A stretch of 22,072 nucleotides of DNA. It comes from JANXXV01 sp038200305. GTDB taxonomy: Bacteria > Acidobacteriota > Terriglobia > Bryobacterales > Bryobacteraceae. The DNA lies in assembly GCA_038200305.1 (NCBI GenBank), contig JBBPYD010000190.1:1-22072 (forward strand), in the 5' to 3' direction. Within the stretch, counting starts at the first letter, position 1. Each line of letters opens with the position of its first letter. Below the pieces are notes generated by a model. The model did not search any database, was not told the origin of the DNA, and worked only from the letters and a program-made list of their open reading frames with translations. Shown in pieces: positions 7,068-13,970 of the stretch. The translations under genes were made by a program, and so were the position numbers.

Positions 7068-7095
7068 AGTATACTGCGAAACTTTCGGATCACAA
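7068..7095 (-). promoter_or_regulatory. Candidate sigma-70-type promoter for the tandem peptide genes
   Basis: On the minus strand, TTGTGA (7090-7095) and TATACT (7068-7073) are separated by 16 bases and lie about 80 bases upstream of the ATG at 6990. The spacer holds a small palindrome CGAAAGTTTCG. The leader downstream contains an inverted repeat GGGT-TAAT-ACCC (7009-7020). This is a consensus match by eye only. Confidence 0.4.
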
Positions 7096-7184
7096 ATAGG
7101 TATTTTTCCGCAGTTGAAGCGGTAGAATGCCCTATTGTTTAACGTAAATCGTAAAACACCTTAGTCTTTTGGTTTATCGGAAAA

Positions 7185-8096
7185 TTATTCGCGGCGTTGG
7201 AAGAAAGGTGTTTCTTCTAGTGCTCCGTCGGCGTAGCGGGACCGCTGGCCACGCGTGTGCCGCCCCGGCCATTCCAGGCGCATGTCCGCGGAAACATCGT
7301 CCAGCATTTCCGGCGTAGCGACTTTTGCCGCATCGGCGAATGCGGTGAGCAAAAGATTATCGCACAGAGCATTGATAATACGTGGAATTCCCTGAGTACG
7401 GCGATGAATATCTGTCATCATGGCCTCCGGAATTACGGCCTGATCGGGAATACCGGCTTTGGTGAAGCGGCTATTGATGTATTTAGCGGTTTCGGCATCG
7501 TCGAATGGATCGAGGTTAAAGCGGAGGACGATACGTTGCTTGAGTTGCCGCAAGTTGGGCGCGTCCAGCTTGCGATCGAATTCCGGCTGCCCGGCCAATA
7601 CAATCTGCAACAATTTGCCGCGTCGATTTTCCAGGTTGCCGAGCAGCCGGACCTCTTCGAGCACTTCCCACTCCAGGTTCTGCGCCTCATCGACAATCAG
7701 AACGGCGGTGCTGCCTCTGTCGGCCTGCGCCAAAAGCATCTCATTGAGCGCGATCAGGACCTCGGTCTTCGATTTGCCGTTGCAGCGAAGGTCGAAATCG
7801 TAAGCGATCATCTCAAAAAATTGATCGCTGGTGATTCGCGAGTTGAACAGAAACGCAAATTCAATAGACTGCTCATGCAGGTAGTCGCGAAGACATTCCA
7901 GCATGGTGGTCTTGCCCGTTCCAACTTCCCCCGTGAGCACAATAAACCCTTTGCGGCTTTGGACTCCATAGATGAGGTTCGAAATCGCCTCCTCGTGCTG
8001 TTCGCTGCGGTACAGGAACGTGGGGTCCGGACTCAAACTAAATGGGTCTGCCTTAAAGCCGAAAAAAGCTTTATAGACACTGGTAACTTCTTTCAC
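7185..8096 (-). CDS. ExeA/GspA-like AAA ATPase (AAA_22), linked to the csm operon
   Basis: A 303-residue P-loop ATPase. The N-terminus YKAFFGFKADPFSLSPDPTFLY is the hallmark of the ExeA/GspA/MshM family. Walker A is GEVGTGKTT (56-64), Walker B AVLIVDEAQN (131-140), sensor 1 QIVLAGQPE (164-172) and sensor 2 GIPRIIN (236-242). There is no membrane segment or peptidoglycan-binding domain, unlike full-length ExeA, so it is a soluble ATPase-only member. Relatives assist secretin or pilus assembly or exopolysaccharide export. More distant TniB/TnsC-type relatives drive transposition, but no transposase is near. The GTG at 8096 lies 23 bases after the csm5 stop with no clear ribosome binding site. 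A six-codon reading frame (ATG at 8113) ends as AAGTGA, overlapping this GTG, and could couple translation. Co-transcription with the CRISPR genes is likely; a functional link is inference. Confidence 0.85.
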   Translation of the reverse strand: MKEVTSVYKAFFGFKADPFSLSPDPTFLYRSEQHEEAISNLIYGVQSRKGFIVLTGEVGTGKTTMLECLRDYLHEQSIEFAFLFNSRITSDQFFEMIAYDFDLRCNGKSKTEVLIALNEMLLAQADRGSTAVLIVDEAQNLEWEVLEEVRLLGNLENRRGKLLQIVLAGQPEFDRKLDAPNLRQLKQRIVLRFNLDPFDDAETAKYINSRFTKAGIPDQAVIPEAMMTDIHRRTQGIPRIINALCDNLLLTAFADAAKVATPEMLDDVSADMRLEWPGRHTRGQRSRYADGALEETPFFQRRE

Positions 8097-8119
8097 TTGT
8101 GTGATTTTACCATAGCTAC

Positions 8120-9187
8120 TTAGATTTCCAGTTTAGCCCAACCGGGGAGTGAAGCAGGTTGATTTTCCAGAAATACGATGCGCCGGGTTTTTGGAAATGG
8201 CATTCCTGAGCGGATTGCATTGCTGTAAAACGGGACTTGCTTCAGGATGCGGCGGTACTCTTCGTCTTCGGTGTCGAGGAACGCAGCCTTGCCAAGCAGG
8301 CCGGCGCCCCAGCCTAAGTTAACGATGCAGCCCTTCTGCCCGAGATCGGCGAGCGAGGTCTCAATGGATTCCAGGCTCGCCTTGAGCCTGGGCAATCCGG
8401 CGGTTTCGGCGTACTGTTTCTGCACCGCGAGCAGTTTTTCGGCGTGCTGGTTGGCGGACTTGAAGATCTGTTCGATGCCCGACGAGTTGCGCTTGCGCCA
8501 CGCGATTTCGTGGATTTCTCCGGTGAAGGCCGTTCCAGGGGTGGCCATCTCCGCGAAAGCCGGGTTTGGTTTCCAGCCCAGTTCCAACTTGCCGGGACGC
8601 TGCTGAAGCGTCGATATCTTCAACAGGTAAATCTTGAACGCACTTGCCGGTATCGTGCCGGAATCCGCGGTGGACACGACGCGCATCGGGTCCGATGTAG
8701 TGGCCCCCAAGGTCATTAGCTCGGCGGCTTCACCGGGCTTGCGAGGAGGATGATCGCCTTCCATCCGCGATGCGATCTCGCGCAGCACACCGGCATTCCA
8801 CCTGGTGAACACGAGGCCGGTGCGGAGCGCGCCTTTGATGGCCGACCCGGGGAGATATGGACCGTTCGGACCGGAGCAGAAGGTCGGGATGAAGAGATTC
8901 TCGGCGCGAGCCTGTTCCCAATACGTGGTGGAACTTGCGTGTTCAAACGGGATGCGGCGTCCGGCGAAGTTCTGTGCGAAGCCGCCCCAGGATGCGAAAT
9001 CGAGCTTCTCGGCTTTGCGGAGTTGCGCGAGGTAGCTTTCAAGACGCGGGCCTTTCGCAAGTAAGCGGAAGATGCGGCGCTGATCGAGCACATTGACCTG
9101 ATCTTTCCAGACCATATAGTCGATGGGCGAAAGCCTCTGGCCATCGCCGGCCAGCAGAGGTGTCAATGCGGTGAGCTTGTACTTCAT
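8120..9187 (-). CDS. csm5: Type III-A CRISPR RAMP protein Csm5
   Basis: A 355-residue RAMP-fold subunit that, in known Csm complexes, caps the backbone at the crRNA 3' end. Support comes from the N-terminal strand KYKLTALTPLLAGDGQRLSPIDY, the conserved loop LPGSAIKGALRT (about 112-123), which matches the IPGSSIKGALRT motif of Csm5, and the glycine-rich LGWGAGLLGKAAF near residue 295, corresponding to the G-rich C-terminal RAMP loop. A helical segment (about 240-290) sits between them. The ATG at 9187 overlaps the csm4 stop as ATGA. It is the last cas gene of the operon. Position, length and the two motifs separate it from Csm3, which is shorter and carries the cleavage aspartate. Confidence 0.88.
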   Translation of the reverse strand: MKYKLTALTPLLAGDGQRLSPIDYMVWKDQVNVLDQRRIFRLLAKGPRLESYLAQLRKAEKLDFASWGGFAQNFAGRRIPFEHASSTTYWEQARAENLFIPTFCSGPNGPYLPGSAIKGALRTGLVFTRWNAGVLREIASRMEGDHPPRKPGEAAELMTLGATTSDPMRVVSTADSGTIPASAFKIYLLKISTLQQRPGKLELGWKPNPAFAEMATPGTAFTGEIHEIAWRKRNSSGIEQIFKSANQHAEKLLAVQKQYAETAGLPRLKASLESIETSLADLGQKGCIVNLGWGAGLLGKAAFLDTEDEEYRRILKQVPFYSNAIRSGMPFPKTRRIVFLENQPASLPGWAKLEI

Positions 9188-10194
9188 GATTGCACTCGCG
9201 CGGGGATCGGGATCGCGAGGGCGAAGCCTGCGCGGAAAACGGGATGTGGAAAATCGGGCGGAGCCACATTGCTGGCCGCGCCTTTCGGTTGCGCGGCGGA
9301 GAACAGTACGGACCCTTCCTCGATCATGCGAGTGAGCTGCTTTTGCTCGCCCCAGGCCTGTGTGCTTTCAATGCGGCCGCCGCGGGTGATTACCGAGTAG
9401 CTGCCGCGCTGCCATTCCACAGCATCATCCTGCGCGGGGCTGAAAAGAGAGAGCAGCCACCAGGCGGTTTGTGCTTCGGGCTGCGCTGCGTAGATCAGTT
9501 CCGGAAGAGTGCCCTCCGCGATCTTCGGCGAATGAGACCGGCCCCAGCCCCGGGACCGCTCGCCGCCGAGTCCGGTATCCGCGAGTAAGCGGAACGCAGC
9601 CTTTACCGGCTCCGACCAACGTGCGCGGCTATCTTCACCGGCAAAGGCAGCCAGGCACCACAGGCCGGCGTCTTCGCTGAATTCGAGGCAAGCGGTGGAG
9701 TGCAGGCCGATATTCTCATTAGCGATGCGATCCACTACCGCGCTGGTGCGGATGCCCACGCGGAACGGGCCGATGGGCACGCTGTTTTTTTCGATAGGAA
9801 GAAGACACTCGCTGGTGGGATCGACCAACCACCTATCCTCGTCGAGCACAGCGCCGCCTAACAGCGACGACACCAAAGAGAGCGGGATGAAGCGCGCTCC
9901 CTTCCATCGCACCTTGGACGATTGGGCCGGCGGCCACACGCTGCATGGAGGCGTTATGTAGAGCATGCTGCCCTGATAGGGAAAGCATGAACTGAACTGC
10001 ACCGCAGGTGAGTTGGATTCGGCGGTCGCGGCAATCCATTCTTCGAGCTCGCCCAATTGGCGCATGGCAATGGTAACGGCGGAGTACAGCGAATCGCTGT
10101 GGAAGATGCGGTCCACGCGGTCGCGCGCGCCAGAGTGCGGGCCAAAGCGCCAAGGTCCCCTGGGGGCCAGGCGAATGATAAAACCGGGGTTCAT
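9184..10194 (-). CDS. csm4: Type III-A CRISPR RAMP protein Csm4
   Basis: A 336-residue double-RAMP protein that in characterised complexes binds the 5' tag of the crRNA and contacts Cas10. The N-terminal signature WRFG....DRVDRIFHSDSLYSAV corresponds to the FHSDTLFSAL motif of Csm4/Cmr3-type RAMPs. The glycine-rich loop GLGGERSRGWGRS (about 208-220) is the second family hallmark. The ATG at 10194 is two bases after the csm3 stop; the upstream in-frame extension is Arg-rich and lies inside csm3, so I exclude it. The stop overlaps the csm5 start as ATGA. No catalytic role is expected. Csm4 is favoured over Cmr3 because the neighbours are clearly Csm2, Csm3 and Csm5 rather than Cmr subunits. Confidence 0.9.
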   Translation of the reverse strand: MNPGFIIRLAPRGPWRFGPHSGARDRVDRIFHSDSLYSAVTIAMRQLGELEEWIAATAESNSPAVQFSSCFPYQGSMLYITPPCSVWPPAQSSKVRWKGARFIPLSLVSSLLGGAVLDEDRWLVDPTSECLLPIEKNSVPIGPFRVGIRTSAVVDRIANENIGLHSTACLEFSEDAGLWCLAAFAGEDSRARWSEPVKAAFRLLADTGLGGERSRGWGRSHSPKIAEGTLPELIYAAQPEAQTAWWLLSLFSPAQDDAVEWQRGSYSVITRGGRIESTQAWGEQKQLTRMIEEGSVLFSAAQPKGAASNVAPPDFPHPVFRAGFALAIPIPARVQS

Positions 10195-10196
10195 GG

Positions 10197-11033
10197 CTAG
10201 ACGGCCAGCTTGTCCGCGAAGTCCGTGCCTGCGGCGAGAGACTGCACGCCGGCCAGATCCGCACCGGCAAGCAGTTCGGCCTGATCGGCGCCGCTTGCGT
10301 AAAAGTTCTTGCCACGCCATGTGAGCTTGAGGCCGGAAAAGCGAACCCGTCCGCTGCCTCGCGATCCACCGCCGCCGAGGCTGTCATCCTCCATCAAACG
10401 GAGGCCCTCAATTACACGGGGGAACAGCTCTTTATCTTCGTTGCAGAGCACATCCATGACAAGGCGGACGTGAAACTTCGCGCCTGCGGGAACGCGCTCC
10501 AATGTTCGCGGATTCGCCTGTGAGGTGATGCGATCCACTGCGTTCTCGCTCTTCACTTCCGTGAGTTCGTCGTCCAGGTTCTCACGCATTTGCGGCGTGA
10601 TGCTGTCCTGATCGAGAGGCGCATCGTAAACAGTGAGCCTGGCGGGGCTGGCGGATCTGCTTTCAGCTCCTTCGCCAGAGCCACGATCCATGCGGACTGG
10701 ATTGCGGCCGAACAGAAGGCAGATCTCGTCATCGGGACGGTCGCTCTGGTGAATGCGAACCTCCTGTCCCTTTCGCCTGGAGAGATAGACAAGTTCAGAA
10801 GGAATGGCGAGGCCGCTAGAATGCTCCAGCAGCGAGCGGAGCTTTCCGCGCAACGAACTGCCGGGGATATAAGGACGCCCGAACGCGTCTTTCACGACGG
10901 GGTTATCGGCGCCGCCAATCTCAAGCGAGCCTTTGCCCGCCCCAATGTGGAGTCCGGTTTCGCAATGCAGTTCCCCTTCGAGAATCAGCTTGCCAATCAA
11001 TTTCAACTCGGTATTCGCGGTATGCGAGCTCAT
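10197..11033 (-). CDS. csm3: Type III-A CRISPR RAMP nuclease Csm3
   Basis: A 278-residue backbone subunit that polymerises along the crRNA and cuts target RNA at 6-base intervals. The N-terminal block GLHIGAGKGSLEIGGADNPVVKD is the family signature. D43 in GGADNPV aligns with the catalytic aspartate of characterised Csm3 proteins, so target cleavage should be intact. YIPGSSLRGKLRSLLE (55-70) and the glycine-rich loop DDSLGGGGSRGSGRVRF near residue 220 follow. The protein is longer than typical Csm3 (about 220 residues), partly because of an insertion around residues 75-140 (LFGRNP, GSGEGAESRSASP) and a C-terminal tail of about 40 residues. The ATG at 11033 has GAGGAAG just upstream and is 10 bases after the csm2 stop. 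Confidence 0.93.
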   Translation of the reverse strand: MSSHTANTELKLIGKLILEGELHCETGLHIGAGKGSLEIGGADNPVVKDAFGRPYIPGSSLRGKLRSLLEHSSGLAIPSELVYLSRRKGQEVRIHQSDRPDDEICLLFGRNPVRMDRGSGEGAESRSASPARLTVYDAPLDQDSITPQMRENLDDELTEVKSENAVDRITSQANPRTLERVPAGAKFHVRLVMDVLCNEDKELFPRVIEGLRLMEDDSLGGGGSRGSGRVRFSGLKLTWRGKNFYASGADQAELLAGADLAGVQSLAAGTDFADKLAV

Positions 11034-11043
11034 GCTTCCTCTT

Positions 11044-11613
11044 CTATTCGTTGTAGGCGACAATGGCCTCAAACAGATCCCGAAACCGCTCATAACCACG
11101 CGGCTCGTTCTTGCGCGTGACCTGGAGCAACAGCTTCTCTAACATGTCTAAACTGCGCAGCGAGTGGCGCGCGATGGTGTAGGCCAGGCGCGCACGGAGC
11201 ATAACGAACTCGTGCTGGCGCTCGGTTTCCGGGGCACGGCAAGCGCGGCGGACGGCGTTATAAAAACGGCGGAGCTGGCTCTTGGTGCCGGAATCCATGT
11301 CGCGCATGCGGCTGACCACGGCATGGGCCTGGTTGTCCAGATAAAGACTGTCGCCAATCAATTTTTCGAGATCGATTTCGGGCGGGCCTTCGAAGCGGGG
11401 ACGGTCGCCGCCACGGCCGCGTTCACCCCCGCCGCGTTCTCCGCCTCGATCACTGCCTCGATCTACGCCGGGACGCGGTCCACCTTCGCGGCGTTCCCCA
11501 CCACCGCCGGGACGATTTTGATTGTTGGGCGGCCGGGCGTCGCGCGGAGGGCGATTTTCTTTTGGTTTTTCGGCTGTTTGCTGTTGCTGCGGTGGTGCTT
11601 GTTCATCTGCCAT
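11044..11613 (-). CDS. csm2: Type III-A CRISPR small subunit Csm2 with RGG-rich N-terminal tail
   Basis: A 189-residue protein in two parts. Residues 78-189 are all-helical (DLEKLIGDSLYLDNQAHAVV, SGTKSQLRRFYNAVRRA, HEFVMLRARLAYTIARHS, YERFRDLFEAIVAY) and match the Csm2 small subunit, which lines the inner filament and contacts target RNA. STTQLRKFY-like patterns are typical, and position between cas10 and csm3 agrees. Residues 1-77 are low complexity: first Gln/Pro/Lys/Asn, then Arg-Gly-Gly repeats (RGGERGGGERGRGGDR, about 56-71). Usual Csm2 proteins are 110-150 residues and lack such a tail. RGG tails bind RNA in other proteins, so the tail may add RNA affinity; that role is inference. The start ATG at 11613 is two bases after the cas10 stop. 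The tail is in frame with the domain and has no internal stop. Confidence 0.87.
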   Translation of the reverse strand: MADEQAPPQQQQTAEKPKENRPPRDARPPNNQNRPGGGGERREGGPRPGVDRGSDRGGERGGGERGRGGDRPRFEGPPEIDLEKLIGDSLYLDNQAHAVVSRMRDMDSGTKSQLRRFYNAVRRACRAPETERQHEFVMLRARLAYTIARHSLRSLDMLEKLLLQVTRKNEPRGYERFRDLFEAIVAYNE

Positions 11614-11615
11614 GA

Positions 11616-13073
11616 TTACGCCTCAGTTTCCAGTCTGGCCCACTCGATCGCAACGCGGCCGGCTGGGCGGAGACGGATCTGCGCGGCCTTCTTTCCGGTG
11701 AAGTCGGAAATGAGATCGGCGCGCAGTTTCTGGAAGTCATTGTTCTTCGATTTTCCGGTGAACGGTGTTTCGATCACCAGATTGAGCCGGCGGTGGAAAC
11801 GCCAGGGCCGTTCCACGCGATCGTTTCTTACGCGGCCGCGAATTTTGCCGGTGGCCAGCGGCGACGAATCGCGATAGAAGCTTGCGAGCTCATAGAGGAA
11901 TTGCGGAGGACATCCGAATTCGTTCACCATGCGCGACATGGTTTGCTTTGTGTCCGCGGCGTCGCCAAGCTGTTTCCATTCGAGAGTGCGGCCGAGCAGG
12001 TATATGCAATCCTTGCCGGAGGACTTCGCGATTTCGAGCTTCTGGCCTGCCTCTTCAAAGATGGTGGCCAGGGATGTATCGCCTTCCGGCGCGAGGGCAA
12101 GCCCCATGGAAATGGTCTTGCCTTCGGGGCCGGGGAACTCTTTCAGATTTTCTTCGGCGAAGCGCTGGAACAAGCGCTGAATTTCGCGCGCCAGCGCGAT
12201 CAAAGCGTCCCAGGCCCCGTAGACCGCGAAGTCGTCGCCACCGGAGTAAAGCAGTGTGACCTTGCGCCAAAATTCGGGCAGAGAGCAGAGCACCTCGAGT
12301 TCGCCGGCGAAGAACTGCTTGTACATGACCGAGAGCTGCACGTGTTCTTCAATGCTTTGCGCGCGGCGGATACGGATGCCAAAATTATCGACGTCGCCGC
12401 GGAGCACTCCCCAGGCATGGCGGCCTTGCGCGCGGGAGGCGAGCACTTGCGTGGTGGCGGGACTGGCGCCATCGTCACTGAGAGCGGAGTGACGCGCGAA
12501 GGAGATGCCGTCCTGTTGGGCGGAGAGAGGCCAAGTGTGCCTGGCGGCTCCAACTTGAATGATGGCGGGCGATTCCGGAGACCAACCGGCAGATTCCGTT
12601 TCGCGGAGCTTGCGGCCGAGTTCGGCGGAGAAATATTCGGCGGCTTCGGCCGATTCGGCGCGCGTGAAGGGAGCGAAGAAATCGGGCTCGGCGTTTTGCG
12701 CGGGAGCGCCGAGCTTGCGCTGCATTTCTTCGTTGAGGCGCTTGCGGACAACGGTCCAGTCGCCGAGATTTTCGGTAGAGGTCCAGACGAGCTTGAGCGC
12801 GCCGGTGCTGAGCGTATCGATATGTCCGGCGGCGGCGGTAAGGAATTTTTCGGCTTCGTTGCGGAATTCCATGGGAAGGACAACCAGGAATTGTTCGCCT
12901 CCGCTGGAGCCGAGAAGCATCTTGGACAGGCTTAGTTCCGCCAGGAGCGCGCGGGGCAGAACTTCGCTTAAGAGCGACACCCAATGCGAACGGCCGTCCA
13001 TGTCGCTGGAGGAAGCGAGCAGGAACTGTTCAATACCGAGAATTTTTCCTTGCAGGAAGATCTGAACGGACAT
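11616..13073 (-). CDS. cas10: Cas10/Csm1, short form lacking the HD nuclease domain
   Basis: A 485-residue Cas10. Palm 1 begins almost at the first residue (IFLQGKILGIEQFLLASSSDMDGRSHWVSLLSE, residues 5-37), where typical Cas10 proteins carry 150-250 residues of HD domain first. Palm 2 runs from about 220, with the strand GVLRGDVDNFG (222-232) and LLYSGGDDFAVY (274-285). The GGDD at 278-281 is the cyclic-oligoadenylate synthase motif and is intact. A helical C-terminal D4 domain follows. No CxxC pairs lie between the palms, so the usual zinc-binding knot is missing. The single-strand DNase function should thus be absent, leaving cyclase signalling and scaffold roles. Start is ATG 13073; a GTG directly before it is possible. 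An in-frame TAA 12 bases before the ATG excludes a longer version. First gene of the csm operon. Confidence 0.9.
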   Translation of the reverse strand: MSVQIFLQGKILGIEQFLLASSSDMDGRSHWVSLLSEVLPRALLAELSLSKMLLGSSGGEQFLVVLPMEFRNEAEKFLTAAAGHIDTLSTGALKLVWTSTENLGDWTVVRKRLNEEMQRKLGAPAQNAEPDFFAPFTRAESAEAAEYFSAELGRKLRETESAGWSPESPAIIQVGAARHTWPLSAQQDGISFARHSALSDDGASPATTQVLASRAQGRHAWGVLRGDVDNFGIRIRRAQSIEEHVQLSVMYKQFFAGELEVLCSLPEFWRKVTLLYSGGDDFAVYGAWDALIALAREIQRLFQRFAEENLKEFPGPEGKTISMGLALAPEGDTSLATIFEEAGQKLEIAKSSGKDCIYLLGRTLEWKQLGDAADTKQTMSRMVNEFGCPPQFLYELASFYRDSSPLATGKIRGRVRNDRVERPWRFHRRLNLVIETPFTGKSKNNDFQKLRADLISDFTGKKAAQIRLRPAGRVAIEWARLETEA

Positions 13074-13133
13074 CACGAAACCTTAAACTCTACCATGACG
13101 GGCGGCGCGGATGGATTTGAAGGGTGAATTACG

Positions 13134-13485
13134 TCAATTGCGGGGGGGCGGCGGGTTTGTTTTCCGGCGCGGAGAACCGAGACCGCGAAGGCAAGCTCCT
13201 CGGGTTCGGCTTTTGCGAAACGGAGCCAATTTCAGCCTTTTTCCTTTCTTCTGTAGCTTTTCGAGGGCGGTGATGGCGTGGTAGTAGCCTTGTGTTGTCG
13301 AAGGCCCTGACGGTGGCTTCATCATGATCGTGGGGGAGCGCATCGGCTCCAGGCTGGGCATGGATTGGGTGAATGCCGCCATGCGTTTTGGGCTATCGGT
13401 CGACGAGCAGCTCTTCCTGCGTGTTGGTGTGGAGCGAATCATAGGCTTCTCGGTCTTCGCCGGGGATGACAACCTGCTTTGAGGC
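13134..13485 (-). pseudogene. Decayed remnant of a hypothetical-protein gene (multiple frameshifts)
   Basis: No intact frame covers this stretch, but peptide pieces in successive minus-strand frames read like one broken protein. KQVVIPGEDREAYDSLHTNTQEELLVDR ends at a TAG (13393-13395). Shifting one frame continues with IAQNAWR. After a gap come YYHAITALEKLQK in one frame and ERKKAEIGSVSQKPNP in another, then EELAFAVSVLRAGKQTRRPP. The order and style (VIPGED..Y..L, EELLVD.IAQ..WR, KLQKER.KAEIG.VSQKP) resemble a multicopy hypothetical family that I remember from acidobacterial genomes; I cannot name its function. At least three frame changes are needed, so the gene is dead. It lies just upstream of cas10 and may carry that operon's promoter. 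Confidence 0.55.
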
Positions 13486-13491
13486 TTGCGT

Positions 13492-13912
13492 CTATTGAAC
13501 ATCGTCGGCCAGCACCGCCGGAAGCGGATCGCAGGTGACCACCGCTTCATTCTCGTTGATTGCCGTTCGAGATTCATCAGAGCGGCATTATAGGACAGCG
13601 CTGGAATCGGCCATCCGCGATACCTTCGCCTCAGCATCGGTCACACGCGGATATCCTCCTCGGCCCGCATACACGGATCTACCAGCAAGCCGTTAAAAAA
13701 ATGAACGAGGTATCGCAGGACCGTTCGCGTCACGAATCATTGCGGCGCATTCGAAGCCGCCCATGTCCGGCATCTTTACATCTAAAAGTATGGCTGCAAA
13801 TCGTCGCCTAGCAGACTGCGCAAAGCCTGGCGGTCCGACTGAGCTTTTACCAAATCTTGTCCAAGACCTTCCAGCACCGTTTCAAGGCAATCAGATTCTC
13901 TGTCTACGGCAT
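13492..13912 (-). pseudogene. Decayed receiver-domain/histidine-kinase gene remnant
   Basis: On the minus strand, 13912 to 13693 reads as a response-regulator receiver domain after one base is restored: LETVLEGLGQDLVKAQSDRQALRSLLGDD, then a one-base deletion, then AAILLDVKMPDMGGFECAAMIRDANGPAIP and a stop. The D of LLDVKMPDMGG is the usual phosphoacceptor position. Further on, DSSAVL, YNAALMNLE and RAINENEAVVTCDPLPAVLADDVQ lie in three different frames. Together they resemble the dimerisation/ATP-lid entrance of phytochrome-type histidine kinases (AIxESGAxVTHDPLPTVxADxxQ), ending in TAG at 13492-13494. The ATPase domain is missing. This is a deleted and frameshifted sensor protein, transcribed if at all in the direction of cas10. 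Confidence 0.6.
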
Positions 13913-13956
13913 TCGTAAAGGTCAGATCCCGGAGAATACACGGATTGGCGGGGTTC

Positions 13957-13962
13957 TATAAT
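13957..13962 (+). promoter_or_regulatory. Perfect -10 hexamer just before miaB
   Basis: TATAAT lies 8 bases before the GTG start of miaB, with no good -35 at the usual distance. A transcript beginning 6-7 bases downstream would start essentially at the GTG, giving a leaderless or nearly leaderless mRNA. The match is by eye only. Confidence 0.35.
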
Positions 13963-13970
13963 GAAGACGC

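Noticed and set aside
7185..8096. ATPase as a TnsC/TniB transposition protein of a CRISPR-associated transposon
   Set aside because: The N-terminal FFGF..DPFSLSPDP block is that of ExeA/GspA ATPases, and no transposase, TniQ or transposon ends are seen nearby.
11793..12935. Long plus-strand frame (380 codons) through cas10
   Set aside because: Antisense shadow of cas10 in GC-rich DNA; no recognisable domains, while the minus strand has Palm motifs and GGDD.
13132..13137. TTGACG on the minus strand as a -35 box for cas10
   Set aside because: No acceptable -10 hexamer at 16-18 bases, so I do not call a promoter, although one is expected between here and 13073.
13134..13637. 167-codon minus-strand frame as an intact gene
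   Set aside because: Its residues are basic and irregular, and better protein-like segments appear in all three frames across it, as expected for a pseudogene.
13077..13970. Possible CRISPR array beside the csm operon
   Set aside because: Read for regularly spaced direct repeats; none seen. The stretch is explained by gene fossils. No array is visible elsewhere in the window.
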